Shown here: one piece after another, positions 43,137 through 54,644 of the stretch | Layout of the letters: every line of letters starts with the position of its first letter | Numbering within the stretch: position 1 is the stretch's first letter | Assembly (NCBI GenBank): GCA_030762935.1 | Contig: CM060897.1 | Location: 111,410,176-111,474,175, forward strand | From: Hymenopus coronatus | Taxonomy: Eukaryota > Arthropoda > Insecta > Mantodea > Hymenopodidae | DNA: 64,000 nucleotides | Direction of reading: 5' to 3' | The notes under the pieces: generated by a model | What the model was told of the DNA's origin: nothing | What the model saw: only the letters and a program-made list of their open reading frames with translations | Database searches by the model: none | Program-made: the position numbers and the translations under genes

Positions 43137-43661
43137 ATGTGTATGACATAAATTGCGTGTTTTAATAAGATTTACATTTTTGTGCAGTAAGTTTCTGTTA
43201 CGGTTTGCCAGTTGTGCAAATGCCATTCGTAATCAATAGGTCTTCAGAGGTATTCCCAGAAAATGCAAGATATACATTTCGTTTGTCATGAAAATATATT
43301 AAACATAAGGTATCTTAATCAAAATCGTTAGAGCCATTTTTGAGGAAATCACAATTTTTTACAAATATGCTATGTAAAGGGTAGCTTGGGGTGGAGGGAT
43401 TTTCTTGAAAACTTTCATGTCATTTCCTTGGAAAATATCAAACTTAAATACTAAGCTTGGTATATAACGGTCTTTTCGTTTTTGGGGCTATGCTGTCAGA
43501 CACACTCATATACTCACGCCCACATGGACATTTTTCTAAAAATGCTTTATTTAATTCAAAGGGACACAAAACATGTATTTCCAGTGAAATCTCGGTATCA
43601 AATTTTTGGGTGCATTACAGCACCTTCTCTACACTATGTACATGGTGCGTGAAGAGAAAAT
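43137..43661 (+). repeat. Family A, forward, starting internally
   Basis: Begins GTGTATGACATAAATTGCGT directly at the 3' end of the previous copy, the same junction as at 25727. Ends CATGGTGCGTGAAGAGAAAA. Confidence 0.85.
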
Positions 43662-43879
43662 AAAAATGCAGGTAAATAATGAAATGTCATTTACATGCCT
43701 CATCGATACCACAAAATAAAACAAGTACTTCAGACTTCAGTTGAGCGAAGTAGGAAGCTCTGTCTGTTTTATTGTCAACTGAAGAGCAACAGAAGCTTTA
43801 TGGCTCATTAACTGCGCAGCGTATTACAGTGAAATCCGTCTGGCTGTCACAGATAATCTTCGTTAATGTGCAAAACACT
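43662..43879 (+). repeat. Family G repeat, copy 1
   Basis: CCACAAAATAAAACAAGTAC, GTCAACTGAAGA and GCTCATTAACTGCGCAGCGT correspond to CCACAAAATAAAGCAACTAC, GCCAACTGAAGA and ACTCATTAATGAGCGGAGTA at 46117-46225. Function unknown; no TIR found. Confidence 0.65.
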
Positions 43880-45335
43880 CATTTGTTTCATTCACATGAC
43901 TTTCTCTATCTATACTGCAATACTATTCTTACAGAAACTTGTTCTTCGATCTATTTCATGCAGAGGGATAAACAGTAGCACAAATGGTTTTATTTTACAA
44001 TTCCTTGTAGGTAAAAACTCTTTTAACAGCTGGTGGCTATGCGGTGACCTTAATATTTACACGACCATAGGGAAAGTAATAAAAACGAATGAAAACTTTC
44101 CATTTGAGAGAGATATAAGAATTGGAAAAATTAAACCAACAACTAGCGGTATATCAGAAATGTTTAATTCCAAAAATAGAGAAAAATAATACAAATTGGG
44201 TGCTATGCCAAACTGTACATTATTTGCACAGTACGTTTAGTATTTTAGTTTAACAGCTATGCAAAAGTCATTCAGAATGAAGAGGGCTTCAGAGATTTTT
44301 CCCAGAAAATTCAAAACCAACACTTTATTTGGCATGTAAATATGTTTAAGATACGGTATTTTATTCAAAATCGTTAGTCTTTTTTGAGTAAATAAACATT
44401 TTCGAAAATGTCTCCACGTAAAGTGTATTTTTAACAGGAGATATTTTCCTGAAAATCGTATCCCATGTTTTGAAAATACTGAGTTTAAATATCAGCTTTG
44501 GTTTTCCACAGAGTTTTTGGTTTTTGAGTTAAACTGCTCAGACTCACCCACACACACACACATGATTGCGGAATTTTTTCTAAGAAAAATCGGAAAGGTT
44601 CCATTCACATGACTTTTTCTTTATGTCTGGAACAAATTATTGTTAATAGGCTTATTCGTCTATGTACTTCTTGCTAATCGAGAAAAACAATAGCAGAAAT
44701 GCTTTCTTGTAAGTAGAAGGGAAATAATGGAATACCTTAGGCTAAAACGATAGTCAAATCTTTTATAAGCTACTTGCCATGTGGATGAAATCCTTTTGTT
44801 TGCATTGTCAGGAGCTGACAAACTCCCATAAGTGAAAAATGTAAGTATTTCGAAATTAAAACCTATAACAAAGAATATCTCTAAAATGGTCAACTCCAAG
44901 ATAATATGTGTGACATAAACTGTGTATTTCAACAGGTATACATATTGTGTGTAGTAAGTTTTTGTCTATCTCTTACGGTTTACAAGATATAAAAAATCCA
45001 GAAATGTATTTTATTTGACGTGTAAATATCTTAAATACAGGTATTTAATCAAAATTGCTAGTCATTTTTGAGAAAATAAAAATTATGGATTTTTTTTCAT
45101 GTAAAGGGTAGTGTGGGTCGAGGGATTTTCCTCAAAATCTTAGTGTCACAACCTTAGAAGAATCTAAACTTGTGTACCATTGTGCTCACAGACACACGGA
45201 CCTTTTATAAAAATGCTTTATTTGGTTACAGGGGACCCTAAAACATCTATTTGCGGTGAAATCTCGGTATCGATTTTTGAATGGAATGCATTACCTTCTC
45301 TATACGTTATGTACATAGTACGTGTAGAGAAAGTA
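43880..45335 (+). repeat. Two family A copies, forward
   Basis: 43880-44578 (5' TGTTTCATTCACATGACTTT) lacks the terminal part and joins the next copy at TTTTTTCTAAGAAAAATC. 44595-45335 is shortened internally but keeps the palindrome GTTATGTACATAGTACGTGT (45306-45325). Confidence 0.85.
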
Positions 45336-45840
45336 ATATACAGGATGTTTCAAATCGAGGCAAATCGAAGATGTGGACCTTGTTGGTCATACCGCACGTG
45401 ATACGTGAATATAAGTTTCAGCTTTAAATTCGGCACATACAAAAACTGCCATAAAATCACTATGGATTAGGCAGTCGTACATAACCAAATCTCACGTGCC
45501 TGGCCCACTCTAAGAGAGATGTCGGTTGGTGGCGAAGGTCCCAGACGCGTGGTGTAGGCATGTTTTGATAGACACGCCGACGCGGCGTAGGTCACCTTAG
45601 TAATGGAAAACGTAACATGTGGGTTTGTTATGTTTCGTATGACCGTTCTAGGTTGTTTATGTGGCGTATGACAACCGTTGTTCCATCGCTGCCTAATCCC
45701 AAATATGTGCGATATTTAAACACACATACAACTTTAAATAGGAGAGTTTGAAAGTTGCGACATCAAGTTTCGGAAAAGTCAAAGTCTAAGCTAATTGACT
45801 GCTACCTTCGTTTGGTGTCGTTTTGAAACATCCTGTATAT
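45336..45840. mobile_element. TIR element T3, 505 bp, perfect 19-bp terminal repeats
   Basis: ATATACAGGATGTTTCAAA at 45336-45354 is exactly inverted at 45822-45840. The interior is GC-richer than the flanks and has no transposase frame, so it is a non-autonomous DNA transposon. The outer ATATA is self-complementary, so the target duplication cannot be separated from the TIR and the superfamily is left open. Confidence 0.88.
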
Positions 45841-45950
45841 ATTCATTCAGGGAATCCGAAAACGTATATTTCCAGTTTCATTTTGGTACGGAATTTTTTA
45901 GTGGAATTGCTACCTTCTCGGCCTATGTACTCCATACGAAGCAGTAAAAT
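45841..45950 (+). repeat. Family A 3' fragment
   Basis: ATTCATTCAGGGAATCCGAA and CGTATATTTCCAG through to CTTCTCGGCCTATGTACTCC, a degraded palindrome end. Confidence 0.75.
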
Positions 45951-45984
45951 TAAAAGGGACCATTGCCGTAAATTCTGCTATCAG

Positions 45985-46275
45985 TATAAAACTGTCTACG
46001 TGTACCAACAGTCTCGATACTATCCACTGTTTGTTCTCCAGAGTAGAGAAACTACAATCATGTAGTGAGTTAATCGAATCATTGAAAAAAGTGGGGAAAA
46101 TAATGAAACGTCCTCGCACCAGATTCCACAAAATAAAGCAACTACTTCAACCTTCAACTGAAAGAAGTAGCAAATCCTGTTTATATTATTGCCAACTGAA
46201 GATTTATGACTCATTAATGAGCGGAGTAATACAGTGGAATCTTTCCCGCTATTGCAGATATTTTTCGCTGGAAAA
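45985..46275 (+). repeat. Family G repeat, fuller copy
   Basis: Combines the segment shared with 41621-41700 and the segment shared with 43690-43850, suggesting one element of about 290 bp. Several short open frames are present on both strands; none is recognisable. Confidence 0.6.
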
Positions 46276-46776
46276 CAGCTTTGCAACGCTATAAATGATT
46301 TAATTCTATTTTCTAAAATAGCTTTTTGTTTCTAGTAAATATAAGATATTTCCCAGAATTTTGCATTCCAAAATGGCCTTAAATTCAGGGGAAAAAAGTT
46401 GATAAACCCAAGGCGTGAGACATTCTTTTATGACTCATTTCTTTTAATACGTGTATAATCGGTGTCATTCAAAAATAGAGAAAAAGAGTGCCAAAAATGA
46501 TACTAATAAATTAAAATAAATGTACTAACATACAATTATACGCTACCGACATCGTAGCGTGACTGAAATTTCATGAAAAAGCACCAAAAATCGTTTTTTT
46601 ATAACCTATAATTCCATTAAATAATTTCAACATTCCTGAATAAAAAAAAGGTATAATTGGCAGCAGGTGGCGTTTCAAACTAATTTGAAATAAGCTTGTG
46701 GTTTGTGGAACAAACATTCTGGTATGTATTTTCTTATTTATCACTCTAACTGGATACCCTACCGAAGTGAGTCATT
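46276..46776. other. Low-repeat AT-rich DNA
   Basis: No coding motif or second copy seen. Confidence 0.4.
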
Positions 46777-46985
46777 TTTACTTTCTCTGCACGTACTCTG
46801 TATAAAACTTGGTATTTAAGTTTGGTATCTTCCAGAGATGCAACACGAGAACTTTCAAGAAAATCCCTCACCCCAAACTACCCTTTACATGGAAGCATTT
46901 TTGAAAATGTTGTTGAAGCATAAGCTTTTTAACAATAATTTGCTACAGAGATGTGTAGACAGTCATGTGAATGGAATAAATCATA
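46777..46985 (-). repeat. Family A, reverse, heavily deleted
   Basis: Palindrome half (TTTTTACTTTCTCTGCACGT), then AAACTTGGTATTTAAG, AAACTACCCTTTACATGGAA, and the terminal TTAACAATAATTTGCTACAG to GTCATGTGAATGGAATAAAT. Only about 210 bp remain. Confidence 0.82.
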
Positions 46986-47032
46986 TATTTTATAAAATGT
47001 TACTTATTGTTTTCTTCCTTGTCTTTCGTTTC

Positions 47033-47189
47033 AGTGACTCAAAAACATTGCGAAAGAGCACCATTAGATAATGATCGTAAGTTTTCAACTGCCTCTAAAA
47101 CTCACGAAACGCCTACAAACATTTTAAATGACCCTATCTTAAAATCAGTAACAACAGAAATTCATCTTAGGGTTTTGAAAGACATTAAG
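47033..47189 (+). other. Possible exon of an unidentified gene
   Basis: A pyrimidine-rich tract ending TTTCGTTTCAG (to 47032 or 47033) precedes an open stretch. From about 47040 it reads TQKHCERAPLDNDRKFSTAS, then KTHETPTNILNDPILKSVTT and EIHLRVLKDI. GTAAAG at 47188-47193 fits a splice donor, although an in-frame TAA also sits there. The composition is protein-like but I recognise no family. It may be a genuine host exon or chance. Confidence 0.3.
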
Positions 47190-47193
47190 TAAA

Positions 47194-47612
47194 GGAACGG
47201 AGACAATTTGAGGCGAGACCAAATGGGACTGGACCATAAGCGAGATACTCTTCTGCAGACAAAAGATTTTTCATGTTTTCTTTCCTTTGCACATTTATCT
47301 TACTGATGTCCATAATCTGATATGTTCTGCCCTGGACGTTTTTCCGTTCATCTTTCTATTCAGTGAATCCCACAGCAAGCTTTTTGTTAAAGAGGATCAC
47401 CCAGAAAATTTATTTTGCCGCTCCCAATCATCTTCATCCTTTGGGGGGGGGTTGGGGAGGGCATTTTATTTTGTCTGTCCATTTCACATGCTCCGTTATT
47501 CTCCTTATCTACATTTCAAATGTACCCAGTCATTTGTTCTCAGCTTTCTCTAAGGTTTCTGCAGCATATACTGTCACATAGGCCTCACTGTATGTGCAGA
47601 CAATAGTAGAAA
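47194..47612. other. Low-repeat DNA
   Basis: Overlapping open frames of 63-88 codons (47287-47606) share the same DNA in three phases. None has recognisable motifs. A poly(G) run lies at about 47444-47451. Confidence 0.35.
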
Positions 47613-49060
47613 ATTGTATTCCATTCACATGACTTTCTCTACCTGTTACGCATACCAACTATTCTTATAAATGATTCTTTTAAACGTATCATGCCAATCC
47701 AGCTAAAAATTAGTCGAAATCGTAATTTTACTTGATTCCTTCTAATGAGAAACAAAATAAGAGAATATGCTAGGCTAAAGAGATAGTCAATTTTTTAAAA
47801 AGTTGTTCGCTATTTAAACAATTGAATTTCGGTTCGATTTTACACTTCCAGGAGTAAAACAAAGGAGAGATGAAGAGAAAGATGGCTTCCATTTTGAGAA
47901 AAGTTTTGTAGTTTAAATTTAAATCAATAATAAAAAATATCTCGGAAACTGTAAACTCTAGAAAATATATGTAAATGATAAAGTGTGTGTTTTAACGAGA
48001 TATCCATTTAAATTGTAGTAAATTCTTGTCAATCTCTTACAGTTTACCAGTTAAGCAAAATATATTCAGAATTAACAGGTCGTCAGAGACCATTGTCAGA
48101 AAATTCAAGATATACATTTAATTTGTGGTGGAAATATCTAGAACTACTTTTGAGAATTTTTTTTTCAAAATGTTCACATAAAATGGTAGTAAGTGGTGGT
48201 GAGATTTCCTTTAAAATCTGCGTGTCGCATCCTTAGAAGATACTGAACTTCAATACCAACCTGATCTTTTTCAATTTTTTTTTTTTTGATTCAGTGGGTC
48301 TCAAACATGTATTTCCGGTGAAATCTTAGTTTTGAATTTTTAGTTGGAATAGAATATCTCTTCTATACACTATGTGTAGAGCACTATAGAGAAAGTAATA
48401 TATAAAAGAGTTCCTGTTTGAGAAAAATGTAATAATTGTAACATTTAAAGTATAACAAGCATGTTCTCGGAAATAGCTCCAAAAATGTACTTGGTATAAT
48501 TTGTGTTTTTTAACGACATCTACATTTTTATGTAATAAGACTTTGTCTGTCCCCTATGGTTTACTAGATGTGCAAAAGTTATCCAGAATAAACATCTCCT
48601 GAGAGGTTATTGCGAGAAAATTCAAGATATGCATTTTATTTGTGATGTAAATATCTTTAATATACGGTATTTTAATCCAAATCACTATAGCCATTTTTAA
48701 CGAAATCAAAATGTTTTCACTTTTTTCCATGTGAAGTTGAGTTTTGATGGAGGAGTTTATTCAATATTTTCATGTCGCATCATTAGAAGAAGGAAAACTT
48801 AAATATTAAGTTTGATTTTAAACCCAATTTTCATCTTTGAGTTATGCTCTTCACATACAGAGACAGACAGACAGACAGACATACACACATACATGTACAC
48901 ACAGACATACTTGCAGTCCTTTTTTCTAAAAATTGTTTTTATTCTATTCAGGGGTCTCAAATTATATATTTCCAGAGAAATCTAGACATAAAATTTTTGG
49001 ACGGTATACGATACCTTCTTTACATTCTATATACAGTGTATGTACATGCAAGAGGAAGAT
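47613..49060 (+). repeat. Two family A copies, forward
   Basis: 47613-48395 has a normal 5' end (GTATTCCATTCACATGACTT) and a damaged palindrome ending AGAGAAAGTAATA. 48400-49060 begins internally (TTCCTGTTTGAGAAAAATG) and ends GTATGTACATGCAAGAGGAA. Confidence 0.83.
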
Positions 49061-49776
49061 AAAAGGTGCATTTACAAGTTATTAAAGCTCCTAATGCATT
49101 GGTTCAGTGTATCTAAATCTGAATGCACACAATTCACCGTGATATTTTCGTGTGATGTATCGTCTAATAAAGTAAAAATTGGTAAGTCTCAAGTTTCTGC
49201 TATATTAAACAATGCTATGTAAGAGCCTTTGCTTACAGGCATTTTTGATACGAAGCTCGCAAATGTGGTTTTATATAAGACGTAATATTCTGCATCCTGG
49301 ACAAAAGCTGAATTTATTAAATTCCTCAGTTCTTCGCGGAAGTCGTTTGGTGCGGTAAAATTGTTTCTTGACGACATGAAGCGACAAGCCAGTGCTGTCA
49401 TTGCCCCAATTTTACCCTGAGGTCAATCATTTTTCTTTTGTAAGGTCTATGGTAATATTGAACCACTATAGCTATGAGCAATGCATCTCAGGATGCACTG
49501 TGCATTTGAATTTGTTACTATTTAAGGATGTTAAAATGTAATTCTTGGTCTTTTATTCTTAATTGCTATCTAATTTATATACTAAAGAGTTTTATTTTAA
49601 TTTAAAAGTGTTAGAAAACATGATTTAATTGCTTCTAAACAGTATATATTAGCATTAACAATTAGGCCATTTGCGGATTTGTCACTATTAGAATATCTTA
49701 AACTTTTTAAATTTTGCTCACAGTGAAGACATATTTACAAGAACTCCCTTCAATAACACTAATTATAAAACATATG
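49061..49776. other. Low-repeat DNA with a 70-codon minus-strand frame
   Basis: The minus-strand frame 49189-49401 (MTALACRFMSSRNNFTAPND and onward) is unrecognised. No repeat seen. Confidence 0.35.
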
Positions 49777-50700
49777 TTCTGTTCCATTCACATTACTTTC
49801 TAAAGATGTGCCACAAACAAATTGTTCTTAAATGAGTTTTTTCTTTTATGTACGTCATGCTCATCTAGTTAAGCATTAGCAGAACTGGATGTACTACTTG
49901 CTTCCTTATAATTAGAAGGCAAATTATGGAATATATTAAGCTAAAGTGATAGTCAAATCTCCTAAAAGCTGAGTGCTATTTGAAACAACTGAGCTTCGGT
50001 TCGCTTTACATGGTCCCGTTTGAGAAAAGTTAGTTTAAAATTGAAACAAATAACATATAATATCTCAAAAATGGCCAACTCTACAAGAAAAATATATATG
50101 ACATAAATTATGTGTTTTAACAATATGTTCATTTTCAGTAGTAGGCTTTTGTCAATCTCTTACGTCTAACCGTTAACATTCTACAAAATTCAACCAGAAT
50201 AAAGAGCCCTTCAGAGGCTATTTCCAGAAAATTCAGAATAAACGCTTTAAATGTGATGTAAATATCTTTAAGTATATTAATTAGAATTACTAGAGCCATC
50301 TTTGAGGAAATCAAAATTATAAAAAAATGCTCCATGTAAAGGTTAGTTTAGGGCGGGGAGATTTTCTTGCCGCATCCTTGAAAAATAGTGGAATTAAATA
50401 CTACGTTTGATATTTAACTGAATTTTCGTTTTTGAGCTATGCTATCCACAGAGGCACACACCCGCGGACCTTTTACTGAAAATTGTTTTTTTTCGGACTC
50501 AGGGGAGCTCAAAGTATATATTTCCGGTGAATCTCTGTATCGAATTTTGGGCGGAATACAATACCTTCTCTGTCAACTATATACATTCTATATACGGGCT
50601 GCAGAAATTAAAAACCTGATATGTTGCATTTACATTACTTTTTCTACATAGTATAATTTACTAATGGTATACAAACTATTCTTATGGATTGTTAATTAAT
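49777..50700 (+). repeat. Family A copy plus a 5' fragment, forward
   Basis: 49777-50607 runs from TTCTGTTCCATTCACATTAC to a degraded palindrome. From about 50618 a second 5' end (GATATGTTGCATTTACATTA) runs for about 80 bp before losing similarity. Confidence 0.8.
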
Positions 50701-50754
50701 AGTTTAACCGTGTGTAGAACAAAAGTGTGTAGAGCTATAGGCCGACCACTCGTT

Positions 50755-50873
50755 ATAGGTTCTCCATTCTATGATTTCTTGCAGTTGGCTCCCCGATAGG
50801 CTCTGACTCCTAGGCATCCGCTTGTAAGTTCTAGGGTAAGTCCTAAATATGGGGAGGGTAAGCCGACTACGAA
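50755..50873 (+). mobile_element. SINE family S1, 3' fragment, plus strand
   Basis: CTCCATTCTATGATTTCTTG, TTGGCTCCCCGATAGGCTCT, ATCCGCTTGTAAGTTCTAGG and GGGGAGGGTAAGCCGACTAC match the 3' part of the copies at 27191 and 51818. Confidence 0.85.
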
Positions 50874-50879
50874 CGAAAT

Positions 50880-51032
50880 CAACGACACGGGACCAACAGC
50901 TTTATTTCCCTTCCCAAGTAAGCCATGCCAAGGATTTTTACGCCCGAACAAAATCCATCGCCCTCAACTGAGCTTGATCTCGTGATCTTGGGTAACATAG
51001 GATAGCATGTTATCCCTACACCATGGAGGACA
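50880..51032 (-). mobile_element. SINE family S3, 3'-truncated, minus strand
   Basis: CGACACGGGACCAACAGCTT, GGATTTTTACGCCCGAA and the head TCTTGGGTAACATAGGATAG with CACCATGGAGG. The B-box equivalent is degenerate (GAGCTTGATCTCG). Confidence 0.82.
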
Positions 51033-51047
51033 ATGAATGCGAGAATT

Positions 51048-51150
51048 TTCCTGGTAAACCACAAGGAGATCTCAAATGTATTTTGGGATTACATACCTCA
51101 ATGGCGACATACAATGTCGTACGTACAATAGTCCTGGGTTTCCTATCATT
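51048..51150 (-). repeat. S6-associated body fragment
   Basis: TGGTAAACCACAAGGAGATC, CCTCAATGGCGACATACAAT and AATAGTCCTGGG are the inverse of the segment at 18680-18775. Confidence 0.75.
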
Positions 51151-51689
51151 ATCAATTCATTATTTGTTCTACATTAACCGGTGTGGGGCAGACATAAAAC
51201 AAAGTCAGCCAGAAACATAAAGAATGTTTATATTTTTATCTTCTTCACCTAAGTCGAGATAAAGCCTTGCAGAAATAGCCATTTCATTATAGATACCTAC
51301 AAAGAGAATGTAGATAGTCAAATGTTTAACACATGAATGACTTAAAATTCCATACTGTTTTCATCATGTCCAACTAAATTGACCGAATTGCTCTCGTATA
51401 TGTTTCCGCTGACAGCCGTGTGAGAACACTTGGAGTCGCGTCGATCGCCGGAAGTGGAATGCGAGTCCAATTTTTTAACATTGAGTTAACCATCTATTCG
51501 TTTATAATTATCTATGGTTTTTATACTGACACGGGGACAACTGAATATCGAAAGGACTTTAAAAGAATGAGAAAGTATTGAAAAATCCTCCCATTAACAG
51601 TGGATGTTTCGGAAATCGCTTACGTCACAAAATTTTATTTGGAATAAATGTTGTGTATTATAAAAATCTACAAATATTTTGTGTACTAC
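51151..51689. other. Low-repeat DNA
   Basis: No recognised feature. Confidence 0.35.
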
Positions 51690-52430
51690 TATTTAGTCTA
51701 TCGAATAAGAGTTAAACATGCTTATACAACTTCCCTTCCAAATGTAAAGAACTTATCGGGCTATTCCCAGGAAATTCAAGCTATAGATTTTATTTTTCAT
51801 GTAAATATATTTTATATTTTCGTAGTCGCCTTACCCTCCCCGTATTTGTAGAACTGACCCCCCCCCCCAAGGACTTGCAAGCGAATGCCTTGGGTCAGAA
51901 GCCTATTGAGGAGCCAACGGCACGAAACCACAGAATAGAGAATCTGGAACGAGTGGTCGGCCCTTAGCCAGGCATGGGCGTGAGAAAGTGTATGATATGA
52001 ACTGCGAAATGAATGATAGGAAAAATGATGGTGGAGTAATTGGTGGAATGAATAGCAGGGAATCCCAGAGGACCCGGAGAAAACCCGCCCAGATGCCGCT
52101 TCGTCTACCACACATCCCATATGTGGGCGCTTGGGATAATATCTTTAATATACGGTACCTTAATTAAAATCGTTATATCAGTTTTAAGAAAATTAAGATT
52201 CTCGAGAACTTTTCAATGTAAAGAGTAGTCTGGGATGGTGAGATTGTCTTGAAAATCTTCGTGTCACATCCTTGAAGGATGTTGCACTAATATATCAAGT
52301 TTTGCATTTAACCGACTTGTTGTTTTTGTGTTATGCTGGTCAAAGACACGCGGATCTTTGTATAAAAACTTTTTATTTTGGATTCAGGGCACTGTATTAA
52401 TCTGCTTTTCCTCTGAAATTACTGTATCGA
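51690..52430 (+). repeat. Family A, forward, interrupted by SINE S1
   Basis: Body from GGGCTATTCCCAGGAAATTC, SINE at 51818-52137, resuming AATATCTTTAATATACGGTA to the GAAATTACTGTATCGAATTT segment. The palindrome end is missing; a reverse fragment follows. Confidence 0.83.
51818..52137 (-). mobile_element. SINE family S1, 5'-truncated, minus strand
   Basis: Flanked by AATATATTTTATAT (51804-51817) and AATATCTTTAATAT (52138-52151), an imperfect 14-bp target duplication. The minus-strand 5' end starts within the B box (ATCCCAAGCG). It continues TGGGATGTGTGGTAGACGAA, GCGGGTTTTCTCCGGGTCCT and a 3' end ACAAATACGGGGAGGGTAAG. Confidence 0.9.
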
Positions 52431-52439
52431 ATTTTTGGA

Positions 52440-52890
52440 ACAAAAATATTTTATGCCCTTGCTTTGCACATAGTAAATAGGTAGAGAAGCTATCGCATTA
52501 CAACCAAAACTTTGATACAAAGTCTTTACTAGAAATGCAGGTTTTAGGGTCCCTGGATCCAGAAAAAGCATTTTTAGAAAATGTGTGCGTGTGTGTGAAC
52601 ACGGTAACTCAAAAACGAAAAGTCTCAATTAAATACCAAACTTGATATTAAGTTCAGCATCTTTAAAGGATACGACACGAATATTTTCAAGAAAATCCCC
52701 CACATTAAACCATCCTTTCCACGGAAAAAATTAGAAAATGTTTATGTTTCCAATTAAACCTGGAACTATTTTGATTAAAATCCTGTACATTAAAGGTATT
52801 TAAATGACAAATAAAATGTATGTCCTGACTTTGTTGGAAGTAGCCTCTAAAGTCATATTGATTCTGAATGATTTTGTGTAACTGGTGGTG
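52440..52890 (-). repeat. Family A, reverse fragment
   Basis: From a degraded palindrome (TTGCACATAGTAAATAGGTAG) to GAATGATTTTGTGTAACTGG. It abuts forward fragments on both sides, unlike the same-strand runs elsewhere. Confidence 0.8.
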
Positions 52891-52919
52891 GTACTTTCAA
52901 GGTATGGGGTAAACACTTT

Positions 52920-53698
52920 TTTTTTCTAAACCACTCTAAACTAGATAAACATTAGCAAAATTGATCTTTTCACTTGTTTTCTTATAATTAGGAGTGAAAT
53001 ATTTGGATACATTAGGCTAAACCGATAGTCGAATATTTTAGAAGACGAGTGATACGTAAAACAATTGAGATTCGTTCGCTTAGCATTCTCCTGTTTCAGA
53101 AAAATTAATTCGTTCACAATTGAAACCTATACCAATGAATATCTCGAAAACGGTTACATCTACAACAAAAACAAATATGACATAAATTATGTTTTTTAAC
53201 ACATTTTTGTGTAGTAGGTTTTTGCCTATCTCTTATGGTATAATCTTTTATGTAAAATTCTGCAAAATTCAATTAGAATAAAATGCTCTTCAGAGGCTAT
53301 TCCGAGAAAAAACAAAGTATACATTTTATTTGTGATATGAGTATCTTTAATGTACGGTATTTTAATCAAAATCGTTAGAGCCATTTTTGAGAAAATGAAA
53401 ATTTTGTAAAACTATTCCATATATAAGGTAGTTTGAGATGGGAAAATTTTCTTTAAAAATCTTCATCTCGCATTCTTGAGAAATAATGAACTGAAATACC
53501 AAGTTTTGTTTTAGCCGACTTTGCGTTTTTGAGCTGTACTATCCAAAGACACACACAGGCACTATTTTCTAATTTTTTTCGGACTCAGGAAATTCAAAAT
53601 GAATATTTCCGGCGAAATCTCGGTATAGAAATTTTGGGTGTAATACAATAACCTATCTATCCACTATATACATTGTAAATTAGGACTAGAGAAAGTAA
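52920..53698 (+). repeat. Family A, forward, 5' end missing
   Basis: From AACTAGATAAACATTAGC to the damaged palindrome and GACTAGAGAAAGTAAAAAG. Confidence 0.85.
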
Positions 53699-53766
53699 AA
53701 AGCTTTTTAATGTAGTAAGCATCAAGAGACAATTCTAAATAAACTAACAAGATATACAAGACAGTC

Positions 53767-54005
53767 ACCGTGGCTGAGTGGTCAGCGAGCTGACTTCTCA
53801 CCCGGGCTGGGGCGGGAAATTTCTCTTTAACCAGAATTATTCTCTATCCCCCACTGAGTCTGGAAGTATGTATGTGAGAGTGAATGTTTGTGTTTGAGGA
53901 AAATAGAACGATTTGTACCCAGCCTACTGACAATGAGTTGTTTCTAATGCAAAGCCCCCGACATGGCCTTAGATGTTAAAGGGGGCTATGTAAATGAAAC
54001 AAAAG
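53767..54005 (+). mobile_element. SINE family S4, near full-length
   Basis: Head ACCGTGGCTGAGTGGTCAGC. The B-box segment is deleted (CTTCTCACCCGGGCTGGGGC), as in no other copy. Then CCAGAATTATTCTCTATCCC, CTGAGTCTGGAAGTATGTAT, AAAGCCCCCGACATGGCCTT and an A-rich 3' end GTAAATGAAACAAAAGACA. Confidence 0.88.
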
Positions 54006-54644
54006 ACAAATGCCAATGTGTATACATAAGCTATTGTGAGCGTCAAACTTTAATTTAAACCAATAAGAGAATAGTCTATTAGATCATTAGAACTTTCTAC
54101 CAATTTTCAATTAAGTAAAAGCACTAAAACAAAACAAAAGCATCGTCAGTTTTCGTGCTCTCGAATGTACATTTTCCAAAACAAGATCACAAATGACGAA
54201 GATAGTGCATGTTGTGATAAAGAGAGGAGGGTAGCTCTGTTTTTCTAATCTTGAGTATAAAAGTTCAATCAGCTTGGAGCTCTGCCAACCCTTCTATTTC
54301 CCTTAACAAGAGATGTGTTCTGTGTACAAAAGTAAAGCAAAAGGATTAGAGTCCATCAAGATCACAGGGTGAACACAAAATACATTCAAGTGTTTCAGGA
54401 GAACGTGAAATCGGGAATAGTATGTGCCGAGATGAACTGAGAAATTTAAATACATGTTTTGTGGTTGCCTGCGTACGCAAAGACAAAGAGAAAACGAATA
54501 TTTACATACCCACAATCCCACACTTCAAGGCAAAATACGATCAAAATATAATAGAGATAATTGAGCTGATGTTCGGAGCTCGGAGCACACCATTTCTTTA
54601 TATTTTTTCAATACTTGGAAAAAGTTTGGGCTAAGAAGGAAAAC
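54006..54644. other. Low-repeat DNA with a TATAAAA motif
   Basis: TATAAAA at 54256-54262, with no convincing initiator at the expected distance. Frames of 70-72 codons on both strands (54303-54634) are unrecognised. Confidence 0.35.

Noticed and set aside
47287..47606. Coding region near 47.3-47.6 kb
   Set aside because: Three overlapping frames in the same DNA are open, which points to chance absence of stops rather than a selected frame.
54256..54262. TATA-box promoter
   Set aside because: TATAAAA occurs by chance in AT-rich DNA and no initiator or downstream gene was found.
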